Shown: in pieces, positions 12,252-25,272 of the stretch
Numbering within the stretch: position 1 is the stretch's first letter
Layout: the number at the start of each line of letters is the position of its first letter
NCBI RefSeq assembly: GCF_000189635.1
Contig: NW_002476434.1
Span: 1,922,001-1,986,000 of the forward strand
From: Tetrahymena thermophila SB210
Lineage: Eukaryota > Ciliophora > Oligohymenophorea > Hymenostomatida > Tetrahymenidae
DNA length: 64,000 nt
Direction: 5' to 3'
Notes under the pieces: model-generated
Databases searched by the model: none
Seen by the model: only the letters and a program-made list of their open reading frames with translations
What the model was told of the DNA's origin: nothing
Program-made: the position numbers and the translations under genes

Positions 12252-13225
12252 TAGCTTTATTTGATTAATTAATAAACTATATTGCCTCAATGTATTTTTA
12301 TCCAAATTAAAGATAATTAATTTATTTTGAATAGAAATTTGTATGGTTGGTTATTTAGTAATATCGTAACTAACCCAATAAATTAATTATAAAAAATAAT
12401 TAAATAAGTAAGTGAATTATTAGTTATCGCAAATTCTTATTAACTAATTAATCACTTTTCTTGAATATCATTGAAAAAAAAGTAATTAAATTTTTTATTT
12501 TTCTTTTAATGTAATTTATTATTTTTAAAACATTTCTTTTATTTTATGCAAATAATTATCTGATAGTTAATTGAAGTTTAAATCATAAAAGGTAAGTTTT
12601 TTCAGTGTTTATCAATTTATCATTAATATTTTAAATATCACAACTATTAAAACAAATTAAATCCCAATACAATTTTAGTATTACCCTTTCTATTATGCTA
12701 AAAACATTACTTTAATTTTATGTAAGCAAGTATTAGAAGTATTGAATTGATACTTGAATAGATAAAAATGATTAGTATTTCAGTTTGTTAAAATAACATA
12801 AAATAAATTAAATCACAATACAATTTTTGGAATTGTGGTAATTAAAAAATGGAATAGGGGAATTACTTCGAAATTATATTATTATTTGAAGGATGAGATA
12901 CTATATTATTAATAAATTTATTGCAAGTAACCAAAGTAATTACAATTATGCAAGTTAATGAGTATTTGGCAGTAAAATTTTTAGATATATTAAGAATTAT
13001 TTTGAATGATTTTTATCTATAAAATGTAAAGAAAAAAAGAAAATTAGCTTAATTATAATAACAATTATTTATTATTTTCTTATTTATTTATTTATATTTA
13101 CAAATAAATAATAAAAAAAGATTTGATATACAAAAAAGAATATTTTGTTTAAGATTTAACAAAAATAAGAATAAATAATTGATTGATTTATTATTAATAA
13201 TTTTTATTTTAATTATAGTTTATTT
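12252..13225. other. Intergenic ~1 kb
   Basis: Spacer between array genes 4 and 5, A+T-rich. A short stretch near 12,625-12,720 (AACAAATTAAATCCCAATACAATTT) partly recurs near 12,785-12,830 (AATAAATTAAATCACAATACAATTT), a small direct repeat about 155 bases apart. No gene seen. Confidence 0.6.
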
Positions 13226-15658
13226 TCATTTTTACTTTTTAATTTTTTTAGTTGGGGTATCGATTTATTACTTGATAACACTTAAATAGAGAGATTGGAT
13301 GTTTGTTTAGTACGAAACATCACCTTAGTCAACAAAATAAATTTAGTTGTCTTCTACTGTCTAATCGTCATCATCATCATTATCTTTTTTGCACTCATGT
13401 TCGCATATTTAGCTTTAATTTTTTTAATGATCAAGACCGTTCTCTTTAAAATTTTAGTCATTTAATGGCTCCTTAATTTAATTAAATAGTTGAAATCCAC
13501 TTTAAATACTTTTTTATTTGTTTTCTTTAGATAAAAATTATTCTTGAGCCTTTTTAGAGCTACCAATAGATTTTTGCATTAGATTTGTATTGCTTTTCAT
13601 CATTTAAAATGTACTGTCAATATCATCTTAATTGTTTACATAATTTTATTTTTATTTTTTAATTTCTGTTATTATGCAAGGATCAATAATTTTTATTAGA
13701 TTTTCATCTATCTTAGATATTTTATTTTATTTCAAGATATTTTTCAGTCCTTCTTTTGCTTCTTCTGAAAGTTAACTCTCTAATTTGATCTTTCTATTTA
13801 TAGACCTTGTTATAGACTTTTTATTTTTTCTTGCTGGTTTGTTTTTAGCTATTTATTAATTTGGTTTATTAATTTTTTCATCATCACTTTATAAATTTTA
13901 ATAATTTTATATTTCGCTTTCCTCACAACCCAGAATTGATTTTTCGCTAATAACAGGTTTTGGCATATACTCAAATAACTTTAATTAATCAGAATTAAAC
14001 AAAATTTATTTCATCTTATCTATCTCAAATAATTTATTGAAAATATAAAGAATATCAAAATTTTCTTAAATTGATTCTATTCCTTGCTCAAATAAAATAT
14101 TTTAGCTTGAGCTAATTTTTGATTTAGGCGTAAAAGCGTAAGACAAATATTGAATAAAAGAGTATTTTAAAATTTTATGAGTACTTTAAAAATATGATTT
14201 GGTTTTGTTAACTATGGTGTCAATTAAGCCTCCATTTGATTCGGGTTCGGACTTTTTAGCTGCCACCTAAGCATTCATAACATTAAATGAATTTTAATTT
14301 TTTTGATTAGCATTAATAAAATTAAAGGAATTTAAATTTTATTGATCAGTTTATTATGGGGAATTTTATGGCTATTTTTGAGAAAGAGATTTGGTTTAAT
14401 CTAGGTCAGGAGCATAATTTCTATTTTTTAGTTTATTTTTAATGATTTATTTTTTTTGTTAATCTTAACTTTATGCTAATTATGATTTATCAAGTGCTGC
14501 TGTTTCCTTTTTTGATAAATCAAATTTCTATTTATCTTTTGGAACAAGACTGACTTGATTATTAGTGCTATGGAATTAGTAGATTTCATCAATAATAGCT
14601 TTGAAGTAGTAGAGCTTTGAAATTGGGTTGGTTAAAGTAAATCCTAGCAAGATAAGTATTTTAAGTAAACCTCCAATTTGAGCTACTACTTCAGCTACTT
14701 TTAAGTAGCTTCTCTTCATATAATTTTCTTTCTATTTTTACATTCTAATTAATACTCGAGCGAGAGCATTCGGGTCACTAAAAAATGGAGTTACTGTTTA
14801 ATAAGAGAACATAAATGTGCTATCTTACTGTAAGTCAGAATAAAATATCCCTGCATCAGTGTCGATATATTAGTTTGTATAATAAAGTCCTATTTCTTAA
14901 GGAAAATTAGAAGTAGTAGTAGCATAAAGACCTATACCTCTAGTAGAAATAGGGTTCTTGAAGTTTAAAGGATCTACTACTTAATCTGACATAAAGATAC
15001 CAACTTTAGATAGCAATAGCTTATTGTCTATGACTTCTTTTGGTTTACAGATTACTGAGCTTGATGTAGAGTTTTTGCATTTCTCAAAATAAACGTAAAT
15101 TTAAGAAAATGATTCTTGATTGAAATCTCCTTCAAAATAAACTGGCTGTTAGGATGTATCAAAACAATATAAAGCAGGAATATTTAACGTCTTAAAGTAG
15201 TCTTCAGTGCTTGGTATTCCAATATCATTTTCATTACATAATCGCATATTAATATTTTAATTTTTCAATTATATTGTAGATTTACCAGTTTTTGGATCTA
15301 CGTAGTTCACCTATATTTGTTAATATGCGTTAACAGTAAAAATGGTTGGATCAGAGTAGTATTAAGAATTATCATTGGAAACTCCCAGCATCAGAATTAA
15401 GTTATCAGGTTTTATGTCGACCCTTCTGGGATTGTCTACAACTCTCTATTAACTTATAACTTATGGATTTTATTTGTAAATTAATTCTTTCCCAAAAAAC
15501 CAACAGCCAACTAAAAATAATTCGAATATAAATATACTTAAAATTCCACCAAATACAGTATTATATTTGTTCTTTTTATTAAGATTTAGCTGTATGCTTT
15601 AGCCGTACATGTCAACTTATTTTAGTGCATTTTCAAATTTCTAGATAATCTAGCTCAT
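13226..15658 (-). CDS. Two-pass membrane protein, array gene 5
   Basis: ATG 15,656-15,658 (MSQIIQKFENALKQVDMYGQ) and TGA 13,226-13,228 are in the same frame: 811 codons, 810 aa, no intron needed. TM1 follows NKYNTVFGG. The ectodomain includes ISTRGIGLYATT, QYIDTDAGIFYSDLQ and the four family Cys. MKRSYLKVAEVVAQIGGLL leads into TM2 (KILILLGFTLTN). The tail carries IFNKLFEIDKMKQI, DQLKLFEYMPKPVISEKS and the late motif VEDNQIYFVDQGD, then IQSLYLSVIKQ close to the end. It has an Asp run (DDDDD, from the ATCGTCATCATCATCAT tract at 13,363-13,380) just before the late motif. Function unknown; predicted membrane protein with a long cytosolic tail. Confidence 0.88.
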
Positions 15659-17596
15659 ATTTTTTTAGTTATTTTAATTTCAATATTTTTTTTAGTTTTT
15701 ATATAAAATTTGATTTATAAAAAATACCCATCTTAATTTATAAAGAAAGCTTATTTACCAATTAAAAATTAGGATTTCTCACAAAAAAACTTAAAAAATT
15801 ATGTTACCTAGGAATTAACAAATTGATTAGCTAGTTAGTTATTTAACTAAAAAAATCTTCTAAATTAAGATTAATAATAACAAAAATTATATTGTAAAAC
15901 AACCTTATAAAAGTAGAGCATACTATTAATTTATTCACTCAAACTGGAATTTTTAAAAAATAAATAACTTTTCTAGAATATCGATCGATTACAGCTATTT
16001 ATGTAATTTTTTTGAATTTAATTCTGTTTTTTTCTAATCAATAAAACAAAAAATAAAACGAAAATAGAAAGCATTATTCTTTCATTTGTTTAATTGTAAA
16101 AAAGGAGGATAAAGTTGGTTTTATGAGATAAATAAACATGTATTTTTATATCATTTTTTTAATTTTATATTTTAAAAACTGCTTTTTTAAAGAAGCTCTG
16201 CTCTTAGATGCTAAAATTTAGTGTTTTAGTATTAAAATGTTAAAAGAATAACAGTTTTAAAGAAAATTGCTGTAATCAAGAGTAATTGCATGCACGAAAA
16301 TAATGTATTAAAAAGAAAAAGAAATATTTTTTTAAATTCTAATATGGTTAACTTAACAACTAAACATAAAAAAAATAATTTTTGCCTAAATTTTCATGAT
16401 CTTAAAGTAAGTAGAAGATATTGTTTTTAATTAATATTAATATGATATTATAATAATTAAAATTCAATTGGTTTCAATAGAATTAAAAAAATAATTTAAT
16501 TACCAAAGAATATGAATTTTTTATATGATATTTTGTTATTTATATAGAGATAGAAATAAAATTCACTAACAATTCAATACATAATTGATAATATTTAAAA
16601 GATGCTGGTAAATAAAAATAGTAAATCTGTTATAGTAAGTAGAGTTCTTTTTACTTTTTCTTTGGAATTTAATCTATTTATAATTTGCTTTTATTAATTT
16701 ACAACATAAATGAATCATCTTATTGTTAAATCTCTAATTAAGAATAAGCTTATTTTTTCTTAATTATCATAACTAATATACTATCAAAAACATTATTTAC
16801 AATATTATTAAATTTATTTGTTTTTTGTTTTTTTTACCTTAATTTTTTGTATCTAACTTTGATTGTTTGTTTTAAGTTGGATTTTAATTATTTTTACTTT
16901 TCCTTTTTGATTTTATTCAAAAACAAACTCAGTTTTTATATATCCTTTTAATTATTTCTTATTCTTTTCTTCATTTATTATTAAAGATTAATTCTAAAAT
17001 ATGATCAGCAATATATAATGTAAATTCAATGAATTTAATTTTAAAAAATATAAAAAAATACAAACTAACCAATACAATCAATCTATTGATTTAAAATAGT
17101 ATATTTTGTAATTAAAACATAAGCAGTTATTAAATTAAGTTGTTTTAAAGCCTGTAGGAATATTGTAGAAAGGATACTCTTTTTAGCTTTCTCTTTACAT
17201 TTTTAAAATAAATAATACGAATTAAGTTTAAATAATTGTTTTATATGTATTTTGGCTGATGTTTTAATAGAATTTTTAGAAGATCCATAAAAAATTTGTT
17301 TATTTCTTTAATAAAACGTATTTTATTAAATTTAAAATCACATAATTACTTCGGTAAATGAATTAAAGTGGGTAATTTATTCTTTTAAAACAAATGAGAA
17401 AATTAAAAATCAGAATATTTTAGAAAATAGTCGTACTTTTCCATATACATTATAGTTTTTAAAAAGTTAACCATTAACTAATTTAATAAGTTTTTTAAGT
17501 TATTATAATAAATAAATAATTATATGCACAGTAATTAAATAATAAAATAAAAATTAATTATAAAATTCTTATTCCATCATAACAAAAATTTATCAT
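15659..17596. other. Intergenic 1.9 kb
   Basis: Spacer between array genes 5 and 6. Long A+T runs, no frame with protein-like composition in either strand, no RNA gene recognised. Confidence 0.6.
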
Positions 17597-20221
17597 TCAT
17601 TAATTTGTAAAACTTTTTGAGAATTGCTTGCTTAATATTTATTTCATTATTGGGCTTTAATAAACCAATTATATATCTGTAATAGGATTTTCGTCTTCTT
17701 TTAGTACTCCACAAATTTAATTTGTTTCTTAAGAAGAAGTGAGCTGCTATTAGGATTTATCATATTCTTAATCTTGTTTCTTATTATAGTCTACAGCTTA
17801 ATTTTAATTGTCTATTAAAAATTTTTTCACTTTGTTGGGAATATTTATTTCTTCAATCCCTTCTTATAATATATTTTTGGGGTTAGAAGAATTTGTGTTA
17901 AAGGAAGACGATTAATTGGAAGAGGAGTCTTTAATTACATGCAATTTATTTAAAGGTAGCTATTATTTTTTTAGCTCATATTTTTCATTATCAGAAGCCT
18001 TTTGGAGTTAATTGCTTAAAAACGCATTAAGAGGTATTTATGTTAAGGATTCTTCACTTTATTCAAATATTTATTATTCTCTTTAAATCTAAGTAATTAA
18101 ATTAGGATCAATTAATTCTACTAGTTTTTCATCAATCTTTGAAAACTTTCTTTGTTATAAGATATTTGAAAGACCATCATAAGCTTGCTATATTATCTAC
18201 TCTTCAGTTTATTTCTTTCCAAATTGAGAGTACACGTTATTTTATAAGAAATTAGTACTGCCCTTCCTTCTCTGCATTCCAAATTAAAATTTATTTTGGT
18301 TATTCTCTTTATTTATTTGCTAATTTTAATTGCTGCTTAAAAACTAAGGAAAATTATTCTGATTCCTTTGAGCCATTTATTATATATTTGGGGTATTTGC
18401 TTCTAATTAAATTTTATTTTCATATATACCTTCATTTATGATTTAATTTTTGGCTGCATCACTCATTGACGATTTAATACTATCTTAATCGTTATCTAGC
18501 GTTTCATCAGATATCACTGGTTTAGGTATATATTCAAATAATTTTAATTAATCTTTATTTAGTAGAATATACTTAATCTTATCTATCTCAAGGAGTTTAT
18601 TTAGAATATACATGACATCTAAATGATCTTATATTTTTGAAACCCCTTCATTCACCAATTTGAATTTATGGACAATGCTCTTCGCCTTTGGGAAAAAGGC
18701 ATGCACAAAGTAATTCATAAATTTGTATTTGATGATTTGATGGGTCTTTAAAAAATAGTCTTTTGCGCTTTCTATAACTCTTTTGACACCAAATTACTAA
18801 ATGTTTGGCTTACTGCTGTCATGGAAAACATTACTGCTTGCTTAATATTTTTTTGTATTATCATGATTCTGAGAACAAAAAGAATTCCATTACGCACATG
18901 ATAAATGAGGAGACAAAGACTAATTAATTATTTGTAGCTCTGATTAATTTGAATTCATGTTAGCTTTCACATTTTAGAGATTAACTTTTTAATTCATATT
19001 TATCACATTTTAATTAACTTTTTATTTTTAATTTGTTTTGTTGCGTTGTGTCTTTTTTAATGGAGAAGACAAACTGTTTTTGCTGGCAGGTTCAGAAATC
19101 TTAACAATGTTTTTTGCGACCAAATTAACGTTTTTATTACTCTAGAACTAAAATATTTCATCAACAGCTGATTTATATAAATAAAGTTTTGATATAGGAG
19201 CACTTATAATGCTGCCAAAAACTATCATAGTTTTCAGAAAACCACCCATTTAAGCTAAAAAATCAGCAAATTTAAGATAGTTCCTTTGCATCAAATTCTC
19301 TTTCTGCTTTTAGAGTCTAAAAAGTACTCGACCAAGCACATTATCATCACTAAAAAAAGGAGTTACAGTTTACTAAACAAAAACAAAACTTTATTATGTT
19401 TCTATTTACTTGATTATTAAACCAACATCTGTTTCAATATAATAATTAGTGAAAAACAGCTCTATTTCTTATGGTAATAATGAAGAAGTAATTGCATAAA
19501 GACTTATCCCTCTGTCTTTAAAAGGCTCTAAATAGTTAGAAGGCTCAACTATATGATCAGACATATATATTTGCAATTTTGTGTACAAAAGAGTTTGATC
19601 GATGACTTCTTATGGTTTACAAATAATAGGACTTTATGTAGAATTCTAACATTTATCAAAATAAGCATAAATCTATGAAAAATTTCCTGTGTTAAAATCG
19701 CCTTCCATATAAATATCTTCATTAAATCCATCAAAGCAGTAAAAACTAGCAATATCAACCTAATTAAAAAAAGATTTTATACTAAACATTCCTACATCTT
19801 CATTAGTGCAAAGCCTTATCTCTTTTTTTACTTCAATTAGCTTTTTAGTAGAGACTCCTGTTTTTGAGTCTGTCACGTTAACAGTGGTTTCTTGAACAGC
19901 TCTTACAGTAAATATACTTGGATCTATAAAAGGAACTGAGCTATTATTTGCCAAACCTAACATAATTATCAAATTATCAGGCCTTATTGAAATTCTCTTT
20001 GGACTATCTACAGGTCTTTCTGAGCTAATAACTTGAGGACTTTCTTTCAAAATCAGCTCCTTTCCAAAAAACCAACATGCCACACAAATTAGTGTGAAAA
20101 AGGCTAAACTTAAAATGCCACCAAAAACTGTTTTATATGAGTTTTATCCCTTAAAGTTAAGCTAGATATTCTATCCATAAATATCTATAAATTTCAAAGC
20201 CTTTTCAGCATTTCGAATCAT
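17597..20221 (-). CDS. Two-pass membrane protein, array gene 6
   Basis: The most diverged array member. ATG 20,219-20,221 (MIRNAEKALKFIDIYGQNIQ) and TGA 17,597-17,599 share one frame: 875 codons, 874 aa. TM1: YKTVFGGILSLAFFTLICVAC, then WFFGKELI. The ectodomain has SPKRISIRPDNLIIMLGLA and KEIRLCTNEDVGMFSI. MQRNYLKFADFLAQMGGFL precedes TM2 (KTMIVFGSIISAP), with Met in place of Ile in AQIGG. The tail keeps HLDVMYILNKLLEIDKIKYI and DQLKLFEYIPKPVIS, but its C-terminus differs from the others (GVLKEDENPITDIQLVYQ instead of FEDN-IYFVDQ). At the upstream edge of the array. Function unknown. Confidence 0.87.
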
Positions 20222-20416
20222 TTTTTTTATTTAAAAATAGGCAATATCTTAATTAATAATAAAGTAATAAGGTGGTTTGTTTATTTATTTATTTATTGTT
20301 TTCTTAATTTCTTTGTTTTCTTAATTTTTTTTGAATCAAATGATTGATTGAAGTTTTTAATATTTTTATATAAATTAAATTATAATTATAATCATATGCT
20401 ATAATTAGAAATGAGG

Positions 20417-20433
20417 TTCCTTCCTTCCTTCCT
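20417..20433. repeat. TTCC simple repeat
   Basis: Four TTCC units in the spacer upstream of array gene 6 on its strand. A plain microsatellite. Confidence 0.85.
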
Positions 20434-21406
20434 CTTTTATTTATTTTAAGGCTACTTATTCTTGATAATTTAAGAAACTTTATTCATGTTTTCCTAGTAA
20501 ATTTTTGATTTAAACATTCATTCTTTTACTTATTTTATTATGTAGTTCAATTTAACTTTTAAATTCATTTCTTCTATTTTAATTTGCTTTAAATCGCTAA
20601 TTATAAATAATAAAAAAAAAGCAGAAAAGTAACCATTGAATGAAAAAAAATATTTACAAGTGTTGGGAGAATATAAAGCTAATTTATTTTGAAAAATCGA
20701 ATAAAATGATAAATAATGCAATCAAAAGTAGCTAAATAGTTGTATGATGTAATTAAAATGCGTAATTTTTTCTTTTCTTTTTTTTAAATTTACTAAATTA
20801 AATAGTTTCAAAGTCATCAAAATTAGAACTAATTAAGTCAAAATTGAAAATTCTGAAATACTCAAAGTATCTTTTTATTTACAAATCCTGAAGTAAGCTA
20901 TAAATAATTTGAAGAATGATTTATTTTTAAAATTAAATAGAAGAAATAAAATCGTGTTAAGGGTAAACTAAAGAAATAGTTTTTTTATTTTTATCAATTT
21001 TAAGCAATAAAATATTTATGATAATACTTATAAGCATTAAAATATTTCAAATAACAATTTAAATTTGTTTATTAATTTTTAAATAAATAAATAAATTACT
21101 TATTTAGATAAAAAAAAATTGTTTACACCAAATTACCAGAGAAAAATGAAAGATAAATGATTACATACATCTTAACATTCTTACATTGATAATAAATATT
21201 TTTTAATATTTTACTTAAATAATTCTGGATATTATTTAAACAAAAATCATAATTATACTGACAAAAGTATTTATAAGAATTGAAATTTGATAATTGTAAT
21301 GAGTTAATTAATAAACAAATTAAGTGTAATTTCAAAAAATTAATCAAAAAAACTACTGAACAAATAATTTTTATAAAATTGTAATCATAAAATTTGATAA
21401 TCAGCA

Positions 21407-21421
21407 AGTCAGTCAGTCAGT
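21407..21421. repeat. AGTC simple repeat
   Basis: Nearly four AGTC units, a few bases downstream of the NSF stop codon on its strand, probably in the 3' untranslated region. Confidence 0.8.
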
Positions 21422-21433
21422 TCTTTCTTTCAA

Positions 21434-24133
21434 TCAATAATATTCATATTCATACTCTGTCGATTCTAATGAATTAAAGCAATCCATTATTTCTGCTTCT
21501 CTTGGATATTTATTTTGTTTTCTAGCCATATCTATAATCATTAACAGCTTCTTGATAGGAACTTTCTTATCTTCAAATCTTTAAGCGATTTGAGGGCTAA
21601 TTCCACAAGCACTAAACACATTTTGGATTTCATTTTAATTTAGTGGATTTACTTTTAATATTATGTTGAAACATCCACCTACCAATTGTAGCTTTTTCAA
21701 TGAATTAGCTTATGAGGTAGTACCAATAACAAGGAGCTTGCAGAATTCTTTATCAGGTATTTTCTTGATTAACACTAAAAGAGATTGGAGGATAGTATTT
21801 GAGAATCTTGGACCTTCGTCTATGTATTCAATTATACGTTCAAGTTCATCAAGAACAATAATAGCTTGCTTTGCTCTATATGCCATTCTGAAAGTGGTAG
21901 CCAGCAAGTTAACTTTTGCGTAGTCATTTAATCCTAAGAAATCACCAGGTGTTAAAATCTTTACATAAGTTATATCACTCTTTAGAGCAAAAGCAGCTGC
22001 AATCGCTGTTTTACCAGTTCCAATAGAACCTTCTATCAAAATAGAGTGAATTAAACTATTTTCTGATGTTTTGACATAATCAATACTCTAAATCATTTGT
22101 TTAGAGATTCTCTCGTAAGCTTCACCATAATTAATTAATTTATTACTTTTATAGACTTAAAATTATTCATCAACACCAAACAAAGGCTTCACTTCTTGAA
22201 TTGCCTTTTTAAAATCTTCCATAGTTACCAATGGAAGATTCTTAGGATCAATAGGCTTTGAAAAATCCATTAAGTCCTACATTTTACCTATTGAATAGGA
22301 GAGAGCTACTTTAACTAACTACTCAATATCAGCACCAGTATAATTCTTTGTATCTCTGACAATTTCTTCCAAATTGATGTTTGGATCAATAGTACCATTC
22401 TTAAACATTGTTGCAGTGTGAATTTTCAATATATCCAATCTACCTTTATCATCTGGTAAACCTATTTCAACGTGATACTCAAATCTACCAGCTCTTAATA
22501 TAGCAGGATCTATTAATTCTTTCATGTTAGTCATACCTTAAAATTTTAAAGAAAATATTATTCAAAAATTAATTTAAAATAATTTAAAATTGAAATTTTT
22601 AAAATGGGAAATGATAAAAATTGAATTAAAAATGTTTAAAATAAAAATCTTAATTTAATTTTTCAAAAAATTTTAGTCATTTTAAATGCTTATTATGAAA
22701 TAATTTTATTAATTTAAATTTACCTATGACTAAAATGTTGTTTAGAGATTCAGGACCATCAATCATTGTCAAGAGTTAGTTGACAATTTTATCTCCAACT
22801 TCAGCTGAAGTAGAAGAACTTGAACCTCTCTTTCTGCATATTGCATCCATTTCATCGAAGATAATTACGTGCAAAGGACTGGAATCTCCCTTTTCTATTT
22901 CATCTTTTCTTGCATCTGCAAACAGATTACGAATATTTTCTTCAGCCTTACCAATAAATTCACTCAAAATACTAGGACCGTTTACAATTTTAGGTTTAAC
23001 AGAGTTCAAAACACCTGCAAGCTTCTTTGCAATTAAAGTTTTACCACAACCAGGAGGACCATAAAGTAAAAGACCTTTTGCATGCTTGATACCATACTTT
23101 TAAAGGACAGCAGGAGGGAATCTTCTTGAAGCAAAAGCCTTTCTGAAAATATCAGCCAATTCTTAATCCAAACCACCAACTCCTAGATCTTCGAACTTGA
23201 ATTTAGGATCAATAATGCTCTATTTATTTTTTAAAACATTTTATTTAAAATTAAGCAATCAATCTTGTATTATTATTTAATTAAAATCAATAAATTAATA
23301 TTGAAAATCTGCTTTTTTGAAACAAATTTTGTATCATGCAAAAAAATCTATCTATTCTCAAAATAAATTCTTGAGCTTTATTTTTTTTTAAACATTTTAG
23401 CTTAAATTATTTTAAGAAACTATAGAAAGTAATTAATTATTGCTTACAACTGTCTTAAAGCCAACAGATTTTAACTTTAAATCAATAGTTTTCACTGTGA
23501 AGGTAATAGAAGTATCTCCATTTAACATACCTTCTAAAAGACGTACTTACTTTGCTTTGACACCCAAATCCATAAAGTTAAAATTAGTACACCTTAAACG
23601 AAATAGACGTTCTCTATAAACAAATATAATAGTATGGTCGAAAGAGAAAAATTGATTAACGTGCTTTTATTTAACTTAATCTGCTAATTCTTCGTCATCT
23701 ATTTCAAAAGTTTAAGTTCTTTATTCAAAAGGAGTAATTTCCAGCTCTAAACTGATTAGTCTGTATTCAGCATCAAGAGGAGGAATATATTAAGTGAGTG
23801 CTGTATTAAATAAATTTAACAATAAATGAAATTTGATTTTCAAAATGCAAATTAAATACTAATAAGATCAGTGTTTCCTATTTTTAGTACAGCTCTCTAT
23901 ATTTAGTTAAGAGCTACTTAGTCATCTCCAAATTAGTCAGATTAATCCAACATAAATACAAATCCATTAATTTTAACATAAACTGGACCTTGAGTTCCTT
24001 AAGTGCTTAAAAAGTATCTAAAAACCTTAGGTGATGAAAACACTTTTCCTGAATAACCTCTTTCGGTATCAGAGAATTTTGCTACCTTAAGATTGTTGAT
24101 TTATGCTAAAGATTATTATCTATTAGGCTACAT
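21434..24133 (-). CDS. NSF: N-ethylmaleimide-sensitive factor (vesicle-fusing ATPase)
   Basis: AAA+ ATPase that, with alpha-SNAP, takes apart used SNARE complexes after membrane fusion; cytosolic hexamer. Exons: 24,133-23,860, 23,800-23,448, 23,219-22,724, 22,536-21,434. The introns (59, 228 and 187 bp) are GT...AG, and the spliced frame is exactly 742 codons (741 aa), the usual NSF length. N domain: residues 1 to about 205 (start [30 protein letters not shown]). D1: [18 protein letters not shown], Walker A GPPGCGKT, Walker [11 protein letters not shown], then [20 protein letters not shown] with the arginine finger region. D2: Walker [10 protein letters not shown], Walker [28 protein letters not shown] and IGTTS, the typical NSF D2 signature. 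It ends ...EYEYEYY. The identification is secure; the exact splice sites are inferred. Confidence 0.96.
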
Positions 24134-25272
24134 TCCACAACTATTTATTTTTTTTAATTACAAAATAAAAGAATATCTTTCTGAATAATTTATTAATAAA
24201 ATTTGCTGATATCTATTGATTAATGTCTTATTCTACTAAAGCAATTAGAATGAATTAATAAACTTACAATCAAGCAGCTAACAAATAGTTAAATTAATAA
24301 ATATAATACATTCATACAATCTAATCGCATATAAATCAATTAAAACGTGTTAAGATTCCTTTCATTTGATAGCACAATAAATGATTATCTATTTTTATGA
24401 ATTATTTGATCAATACTGACTCAAGAAATATTAATTTAATTCCTTCTATTTCAATTTCATTTCCATTAAATGCTAATAAGATCGTTTATAAATTATTGTT
24501 AATTCATCATTTCTATAATTTAAACTTGACATAAAAATTGTACATAGAAATGACTTCTTAATTTTTAGAAAATTTTACATTTGTTTTTAAATAATAAATT
24601 TAAAACAGATTAATAAAATAATAAATTTCACTTTTTTAGTATTTTATTTAAAATAAACAATCATCATTAAATTAAAATAAATTTATGGTGATTATTTTCA
24701 ATATAATTATGATTTAATCTATCAAATGAGATAGCAGCGCTTTGTGATTTATCTAGTCAATTAATTAAAATAATTTTCATATTAAATTAATATTTGATTA
24801 TTTTGTGAACTTATTGTATAAATGCTTCTCTATCAATAAATATATAAACTAATTTATTCTAATATTGCATATGATTCTATCCAATCAAAAGAAAATAATA
24901 TGAGAAAAATAGTTTCTTGTTTGTGTTTATAAAATCTTAATAATAATTCTTAAGAGTTTTCTTTTTTAAAATCATAATAAATGAAATAAAATACAAATAA
25001 TCATTTTTATTTTACTTTATTTTGATGAAATACTTTTCAATTTGAAATTATTTATTGAGAGTTGCTAAAATATTAATTGAATTTTTTTAAAAAGCGAGAA
25101 CTTTTTGATGATTTCTCTAAAGTGACACCAATAAATCATTTCGTTAAATAAAAAATCATTCAATAAAATGAAATTTGCATAAATTTGAAGAATCAATTAA
25201 TTAATTGTATAAAAATAAATACGTTTAAATTAATATAAAATATATGAAGTAATAATTTAATATTGAAAATTA
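24134..25272. other. Intergenic 1.1 kb (NSF promoter side)
   Basis: Lies between the NSF start and the 3' end of the histidine kinase gene, so it holds the NSF promoter and the kinase terminator. A+T-rich; no coding frame, repeat array or RNA gene recognised. Confidence 0.6.

Larger units (their letters stand above)
20222..21433. other. Intergenic 1.2 kb with two simple repeats
   Basis: Gap between the last array gene's 5' end and the NSF 3' end. It holds a TTCC run at 20,417-20,433 and four AGTC units at 21,407-21,421 just past the NSF stop. The minus-strand ordinary-code frames at 20,530-20,721 and 21,123-21,407 are Leu/Ile/Tyr/Phe-rich A+T artefacts. No gene seen. Confidence 0.6.

Noticed and set aside
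21663-21923. Plus-strand open frame
   Set aside because: Antisense shadow of the NSF D2 domain; the same holds for 22,780-23,064 over NSF D1.
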